A stretch of 64,000 nt of DNA from Lethocerus indicus. Taxonomy: Eukaryota > Arthropoda > Insecta > Hemiptera > Belostomatidae. The stretch is taken from NCBI GenBank assembly GCA_019843655.1, contig JACDQD010000005.1, forward strand, positions 29,150,954 to 29,214,953, written 5' to 3'. The notes under the pieces are model-generated. The model was not told the origin of the DNA. It did not search any database and saw only the letters and a program-made list of their open reading frames with translations. Both the position numbers and the translations under genes were made by a program. Of the stretch, positions 63,951-64,000 are shown one piece after another. Numbering within the stretch: the first letter of the stretch is position 1; every line of letters begins with the position of its first letter.

Positions 63951-64000
63951 AACTCCTTTTGTTTGCGAGCGGACCCCGTATAATTCCTGAACATTATTTG

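Noticed and set aside
1..64000. CRISPR arrays, bacterial operons, rRNA genes, intact tRNAs
   Set aside because: None seen; the sequence is eukaryotic in character and no regularly spaced repeats or RNA gene hallmarks were found.

Overview
This window looks like animal, most likely insect, nuclear DNA. There are no long bacterial-style reading frames, operons, ribosome binding sites or phage genes. It has dinucleotide and trinucleotide microsatellites, purine tracts, AT-rich and GC-rich patches alternating over a few hundred bases, and splice-like signals. CpG does not look depleted by eye. The one family I recognise with confidence is a decayed mariner (Tc1/mariner superfamily) transposon near 49.2-50.0 kb, a family common in insects. 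I cannot name the species. Hymenoptera or another insect with CpG-rich DNA would fit, but that is inference.

Layout. 1-14.8 kb is non-coding DNA with microsatellites, a tRNA-like (SINE-like) fragment and G-rich tracts. At 14.82-15.16 kb on the plus strand lies the best candidate coding exon: it opens directly after a TTGCAG acceptor and reads as a polar, proline/glycine-rich protein segment. 15.2-29.6 kb shows no gene I can support. 29.6-35.1 kb carries six exact POU octamers (ATGCAAAT) and reads like cis-regulatory DNA. 36.1-36.5 kb is a purine block facing a pyrimidine block. 49.15-50.0 kb is the mariner remnant. 51.4-51.8 kb holds a candidate exon with good splice signals and, 200 bases later, a hammerhead-ribozyme-like core of the kind found in Penelope-like retroelements. 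54.63-54.79 kb is a possible first coding exon, and 58.1-58.4 kb has a TATA box upstream of a helix-rich short frame. The rest is repeats and unannotatable sequence.

Taken together, this is most simply a gene-poor stretch (intergenic, or long introns of one or a few genes) with possible regulatory clusters and old mobile-element debris. No operon-like or pathway relationship between genes can be claimed. All exon calls other than the transposase are predictions from reading frame and splice consensus alone. Motif counts were made by eye and may be incomplete.
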